Source: Marinimicrobium locisalis (GTDB taxonomy: Bacteria; Pseudomonadota; Gammaproteobacteria; Pseudomonadales; Cellvibrionaceae). Taken from it: a stretch of 64,000 nucleotides of DNA. The first letter of the stretch is position 1. The number at the start of each line of letters is the position of its first letter. A program made the translations under genes and the position numbers. The notes beneath the pieces were generated by a model, which saw only the letters and a list, made by a program, of their open reading frames with translations, was not told where the DNA came from and made no database searches. Positions 60,677-64,000 of the stretch are shown here, piece by piece. The stretch lies in contig NZ_JBDLLG010000002.1 in NCBI RefSeq assembly GCF_039822625.1, positions 124,001 to 188,000 of the forward strand, in the 5' to 3' direction.

Positions 60677-61600
60677 ATGACCGATGCCATTAAGCGTCGT
60701 GCCCTATTGCGCGGCGCGGTTGCCAGCGCTCTGGGGGTTACCGGCCTCGGCGCCTTGGGTACCCTCGGCTCCAGCGCTTTGGCTAGGGGCGATGGTATTA
60801 GCGCCGCTTCGGCGGGCTCCGAGCCCCTGAAAGGCAATATCCACCATTCCGTCGCCCGCTGGAGCTATAACTTCCTGTCCGTGGAAGAGCTTTGTCAGCT
60901 GGTCAAGCGCATCGGCTTCTCGGCCATCGACCTGATCGGCCCGGGGGAGTGGCCTATACTGAAAGAGCACGGCGTGGACTCTTCCATGTGTAACGGTGCC
61001 GAGCCCAGCCTGGAGGAAGGCTGGGGCAACGCCGAGCACCATAGCGCCCTTATCGAGAGCTATCGCAAACACATCGAGCTGGTGAGCGAGGCGGGTTACC
61101 GCAACCTTATTTGCTTTAGCGGCAACGCCCGGGGTCTGGACCCGGAGGATGGGCTCAAAGCGGCGGTCAAAGGCTTGAAACAGGTTCTGGCCCAGGCGGA
61201 GAAGCGCGGCGTGGTGCTGCAAATGGAGTTGTTCAACAGCAAAGTCGATCACCCGGATTACCTGTGCGACAGCTCCGCTTGGGGCATTGAGCTGTGCAAA
61301 CGGCTGGACTCGCCCAACTTTAAATTGCTGTATGACATCTACCATATGCAGATTATGGAAGGCGACATCATCCGCACGATTCGCGACCACCACCAATACT
61401 TTGGCCACTACCATACCGCCGGTGTGCCGGGTCGCCACGAAATCGACGACACCCAAGAGCTAAACTACCCTGCCATTATGCGCGCCATCGAATCGGTCGG
61501 TTTTGAGGGGTATGTGGCTCAGGAATTCATCCCGCAACGCGCCACGGACGAGGAAAAGATCGAGTCCCTGTACTCGGCTATTCGACGATGCGATGTATAA
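60677..61600 (+). CDS. Tat-exported TIM-barrel sugar isomerase (hydroxypyruvate isomerase-like)
   Basis: 307 residues: Tat signal (KRRALLRG, hydrophobic 14-37, cleavage near ALARG) and a xylose-isomerase-like TIM barrel (about 52-305). Metal-site region LQMELFNSKVDHPDYLCD, LLYDIYHMQIMEGDIIRTI and FGHYHTAGVPGRHEIDD contain the conserved Glu/Asp/His ligands, as in Hyi and periplasmic sugar epimerases. It heads a set with a GMC dehydrogenase and gluconate dehydrogenase subunit 3, which suggests processing of an oxidised sugar outside the cytoplasm. RBS GGAAGG upstream. Confidence 0.92.
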   Translation: MTDAIKRRALLRGAVASALGVTGLGALGTLGSSALARGDGISAASAGSEPLKGNIHHSVARWSYNFLSVEELCQLVKRIGFSAIDLIGPGEWPILKEHGVDSSMCNGAEPSLEEGWGNAEHHSALIESYRKHIELVSEAGYRNLICFSGNARGLDPEDGLKAAVKGLKQVLAQAEKRGVVLQMELFNSKVDHPDYLCDSSAWGIELCKRLDSPNFKLLYDIYHMQIMEGDIIRTIRDHHQYFGHYHTAGVPGRHEIDDTQELNYPAIMRAIESVGFEGYVAQEFIPQRATDEEKIESLYSAIRRCDV

Positions 61601-61660
61601 CCCGGCAGGCCGGGCGCACAACCATTCATTGATGGCAGACACGGGTGGCAGAGAAATACC

Positions 61661-63346
61661 ATGGCGAATAATCATTACGACGCAATTGTGGTGGGTTCCG
61701 GAATCAGCGGCGGCTGGGCCGCCAAGGAGTTGACCGAGAAAGGCCTGAAAGTCTTGCTGCTCGAACGCGGGCGCAATATTGAGCACGTGAAGGATTACAA
61801 AAACGCCACCAAGGAGGTGTGGGACTATCCCCACCGCGACCGACCCACCCAGGAAATGATCGAGAACTACCCCGTGCTCAGCCGGGACTTCCCGCTCAAC
61901 GAGTCCACCTATGGCATGTGGGCGGACGAGCAAAAAAACCCCTATGTGGAGAAGCAGCGCTTCGATTGGTACCGGGGCTACCACGTCGGGGGCCGTTCCC
62001 TTCTGTGGGGGCGACACAGCTACCGCCTAAGCCCCATGGACTTTGAGGCCAACGCCCGCGAGGGCATTGCCGTGGACTGGCCCATCCGCTACCAGGACCT
62101 TGCGCCTTGGTATGACTATGTGGAAAAGTTCGCGGGCATCGCCGGCAACCGCGACGGGCTGAACGTCTTGCCGGATGGGCAGTATCAGCCCCCTATCCCC
62201 CTTAACTGCGTGGAAAAAGACGCGGCCAAGCGCATTGAAAAGGCCTTTGGCGGCAAGCGCCACTTGATTCACAGCCGCGTGGCCAACATTACCCAGCCCA
62301 AGCCGGAACAGGGCCGGGCCAACTGCCAGTATCGCAACAAGTGCTGGCTGGGATGCCCGTTCGGTGCTTACTTCAGTACCCAATCCTCCACCCTGCCGGC
62401 GGCGGTGAACACCGGCAATCTGACCCTGCGGCCCTTCTCCATCGTCAGCCAGGTTCTGTACGACAAGGACAAAAAACGGGCCACCGGGGTGGAAGTCATT
62501 GATGCCGAAAACCACCAGACCTACGAGTACACCGCCGATGTGGTGTTTCTGAACGCCTCGAGCTTCAACTCCACGTGGATTTTGATGAACTCCGCCACCG
62601 ACGTGTGGGAAGGCGGGCTCGGCAGTCGCAGCGGTGAGTTGGGCCACAACGTCATGGACCACCACTTCCGCTGCGGCGCCTCCGGCGAGATTGACGGCTA
62701 TGAGGACAAGTATTACTACGGCCGCCGCCCCGCCGGGTTTTACATCCCCCGCTTTCGCAACCTCGGGGGCGAGGAGCGCCCCTACCGGCGCGGCTTTGGG
62801 TACCAGGGTGCGGCCAGCCGCGAACGCTGGGACCGGGACGTGGCCGAATTCGAGGTGGGCGCCGACCTGAAAAACGCGCTCAGCCAGCCCGGCGGCTGGA
62901 TCATCGGCATGACCGGCTTTGGGGAAATTCTCCCCTACCACGACAACCGTATCTACCTGGATAAGCACGTCACGGACCACTGGGGCCTGCCCGTGCTCGC
63001 CATGGACGTGGAGATCAAGGAAAACGAGCGGCAAATGCGTCGAGATATGATTCAGGATGCCATCGACATCCTCGAAGCCGCCGGCGCTACCAACGTGCAG
63101 GGGAGCGATTGGGGCTATACCCCGGGCCAGGGCATTCACGAGATGGGCACCGCCCGCATGGGGCGCGACCCGAACACCTCGGTCCTCAACGGCTACAACC
63201 AAGTGTGGGATGCCCCCAACGTGTTTGTCACCGACGGCGCCTGCATGACCTCCGCCTCCAACGTGAACCCGTCATTAACCTACATGGCGCTGACCGCCCG
63301 GGCGGTGGACCACGCGGTGAAAGAGCTGAAGAAGGGGAATCTGTAA
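61661..63346 (+). CDS. GMC-family FAD sugar dehydrogenase
   Basis: 561 residues with an N-terminal FAD-binding Rossmann motif (YDAIVVGSGISGGWAAKELTEKGLKVLLLERG region, residues 5-36) and the C-terminal GMC motifs HEMGTARMG and DGACMTSASNVNPSLTYMALTARAV with catalytic His and Asn. There is no signal peptide of its own; such large subunits can be exported with their Tat-bearing small partner. With a TIM-barrel isomerase and a subunit-3 protein it resembles glucoside or glucose 3-dehydrogenase sets. Its stop overlaps the next start by one base (TAATG). Confidence 0.93.
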   Translation: MANNHYDAIVVGSGISGGWAAKELTEKGLKVLLLERGRNIEHVKDYKNATKEVWDYPHRDRPTQEMIENYPVLSRDFPLNESTYGMWADEQKNPYVEKQRFDWYRGYHVGGRSLLWGRHSYRLSPMDFEANAREGIAVDWPIRYQDLAPWYDYVEKFAGIAGNRDGLNVLPDGQYQPPIPLNCVEKDAAKRIEKAFGGKRHLIHSRVANITQPKPEQGRANCQYRNKCWLGCPFGAYFSTQSSTLPAAVNTGNLTLRPFSIVSQVLYDKDKKRATGVEVIDAENHQTYEYTADVVFLNASSFNSTWILMNSATDVWEGGLGSRSGELGHNVMDHHFRCGASGEIDGYEDKYYYGRRPAGFYIPRFRNLGGEERPYRRGFGYQGAASRERWDRDVAEFEVGADLKNALSQPGGWIIGMTGFGEILPYHDNRIYLDKHVTDHWGLPVLAMDVEIKENERQMRRDMIQDAIDILEAAGATNVQGSDWGYTPGQGIHEMGTARMGRDPNTSVLNGYNQVWDAPNVFVTDGACMTSASNVNPSLTYMALTARAVDHAVKELKKGNL

Positions 63347-63915
63347 TGAACCGACGCGAACTGCTCAAACTGATCACCGCCGCCACCGGTACCGCCATGG
63401 TGGGCGGCACCGCCGCGTTGGCCGGCTGCGCGACGGGCAGCCGGGAGGCGCAGCCCCCCACATACACTTTCACCGAAGAGGACGTGCGCCTGCTCGATGA
63501 AGTGGCGGAAACCATTCTGCCCCGCACCGACACCCCGGGGGCGAAAGACGCCCGGGTCGGCGCCTTTATGAAAGTCTTTGTGACTGACTGCTACACCCCG
63601 CAGGAGCAGGCCCTATTCCACGGTGGCCTTCCGCAGCTGGAAGCCTCGGCCGAGGCCCGTTACGGCCAGCGTTTTATGGCGTTGGATACGGCCCAGCGCA
63701 CGGAACTGATTCGTGAGCTGGACCGTGAAGCCAAGGCCGTGCTCGCCGCCAGTGGTCGGCTCCATTACTTTACCCTGATCAAACAGCTCACGCTGTTCGG
63801 CTTCTTTACCTCCGAAGTAGGCGGCACCGAGGTGTTGCGCTATGTCGCCATCCCCGGCCGCTATGACGGCTGCATGCCCTATGAGGAAGGCGAGCGCGCC
63901 TGGGCCACCCGGTAG
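63346..63915 (+). CDS. Gluconate 2-dehydrogenase subunit 3-family lipoprotein
   Basis: 189 residues: Tat motif RRELLK at the N-terminus and a lipobox LAGC (Cys28), then the subunit-3 domain (about 38-185; TFTEEDVRLLDEVAETILPRTDTPGAKDA, TLFGFFTSEVGGTEVLRYVAIPGRYDGCMP). These small subunits escort and anchor GMC dehydrogenases in the periplasm. The ATG at 63346 shares its A with the TAA stop of the dehydrogenase, so translation is coupled. Confidence 0.94.
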   Translation: MNRRELLKLITAATGTAMVGGTAALAGCATGSREAQPPTYTFTEEDVRLLDEVAETILPRTDTPGAKDARVGAFMKVFVTDCYTPQEQALFHGGLPQLEASAEARYGQRFMALDTAQRTELIRELDREAKAVLAASGRLHYFTLIKQLTLFGFFTSEVGGTEVLRYVAIPGRYDGCMPYEEGERAWATR

Positions 63916-63982
63916 AACGATTGCAGCGGTGGGCTTGTCGGTATAGGGTCTATGGCCGAAACCCGCCTCAAGGAGATGCCCT

Positions 63983-64000
63983 ATGCCCCGTTGCTTGCAC
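63983..64000 (+). CDS. Start of a further gene, cut by the window edge
   Basis: An ATG at 63983 (MPRCLH) follows AGGAG (63971-63975) at seven bases. Only six codons are visible. An alternative frame from an ATG at 63952 or 63976 is also open, so identity and frame are uncertain. Confidence 0.3.

Noticed and set aside
1..64000. CRISPR arrays, tRNA/rRNA genes, IS elements, prophage genes
   Set aside because: No regularly spaced repeats, cloverleaf genes, transposase or phage structural genes were recognised by reading; a dedicated scan was not possible.

Overview
The window is about 60% GC, densely coded, and reads as a chromosomal segment of a free-living Gammaproteobacterium of the Pseudomonas/Cellvibrionales type. 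The main clue is the minus-strand block hemC-hemD-hemX-hemY followed by algR/algZ, argH and a class I adenylate cyclase cyaA, an order known from Pseudomonas and relatives. Supporting clues are the many c-di-GMP proteins, a TonB siderophore receptor, TRAP transport and several periplasmic c-type cytochromes. No rRNA, tRNA, CRISPR array, IS element or prophage was recognised. No gene-free stretch exceeds 300 bases once realistic start codons are used; the longest, about 290 bases, lies at 5043-5332.

Layout. 1-2410: iron uptake (edge-truncated DUF3649-like gene, Fur-box candidate, TonB receptor). 2602-7110: an anchored protein of unknown function, a glutamate-receptor-like K+ channel, a YdjM-type membrane hydrolase and a TlyA methyltransferase. 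7245-10751: a giant lipoprotein with a propeller, HEAT repeats and a cytochrome c motif. 10951-15399: c-di-GMP/response-regulator genes (PAS-GGDEF-EAL; REC-CheC-like; PAS-GGDEF). 15555-19042: uvrD and an orphan TRAP binding protein. 19161-24454: a TetR regulator divergent from an export operon (RND/MMPL pump, LolA-like protein, outer-membrane barrel), with paired operators around its promoter. 24543-27941: a lower-GC cassette resembling a type VI secretion cargo module (ketosynthase-fold protein without its cysteine, Tle1/DUF2235 lipase, DUF2931-like lipoprotein).

28088-33207: YceI with cytochrome b561, YciA with a TRAP permease pair, and an M48 lipoprotein protease. 33297-38787: small stress/competence-like genes, a REC protein and an MHYT-PAS-GGDEF-EAL protein. 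38820-44358: CPBP protease, FemAB-like acetyltransferase, class C serine hydrolase and a RoxA-like diheme cytochrome. 44488-48704: hemYXDC. 48907-50831: a ParD-like/zeta toxin-antitoxin pair and a repeat protein lying between hemC and algR, where the Pseudomonas order has nothing. 50844-60559: algR, algZ, argH, an SLC13 transporter, a soluble hybrid kinase and cyaA. 60677-63915: a Tat-exported sugar-oxidation set (TIM-barrel isomerase, GMC dehydrogenase, gluconate dehydrogenase subunit 3).

The most unusual parts are the secretion-effector-like cassette, the TetR-controlled RND/LolA/barrel operon, the ParD/zeta insertion, the REC-CheC fusion, the GluR0-like channel and the 1168-residue heme lipoprotein. 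Functions come from recognised family motifs; no database search was run.
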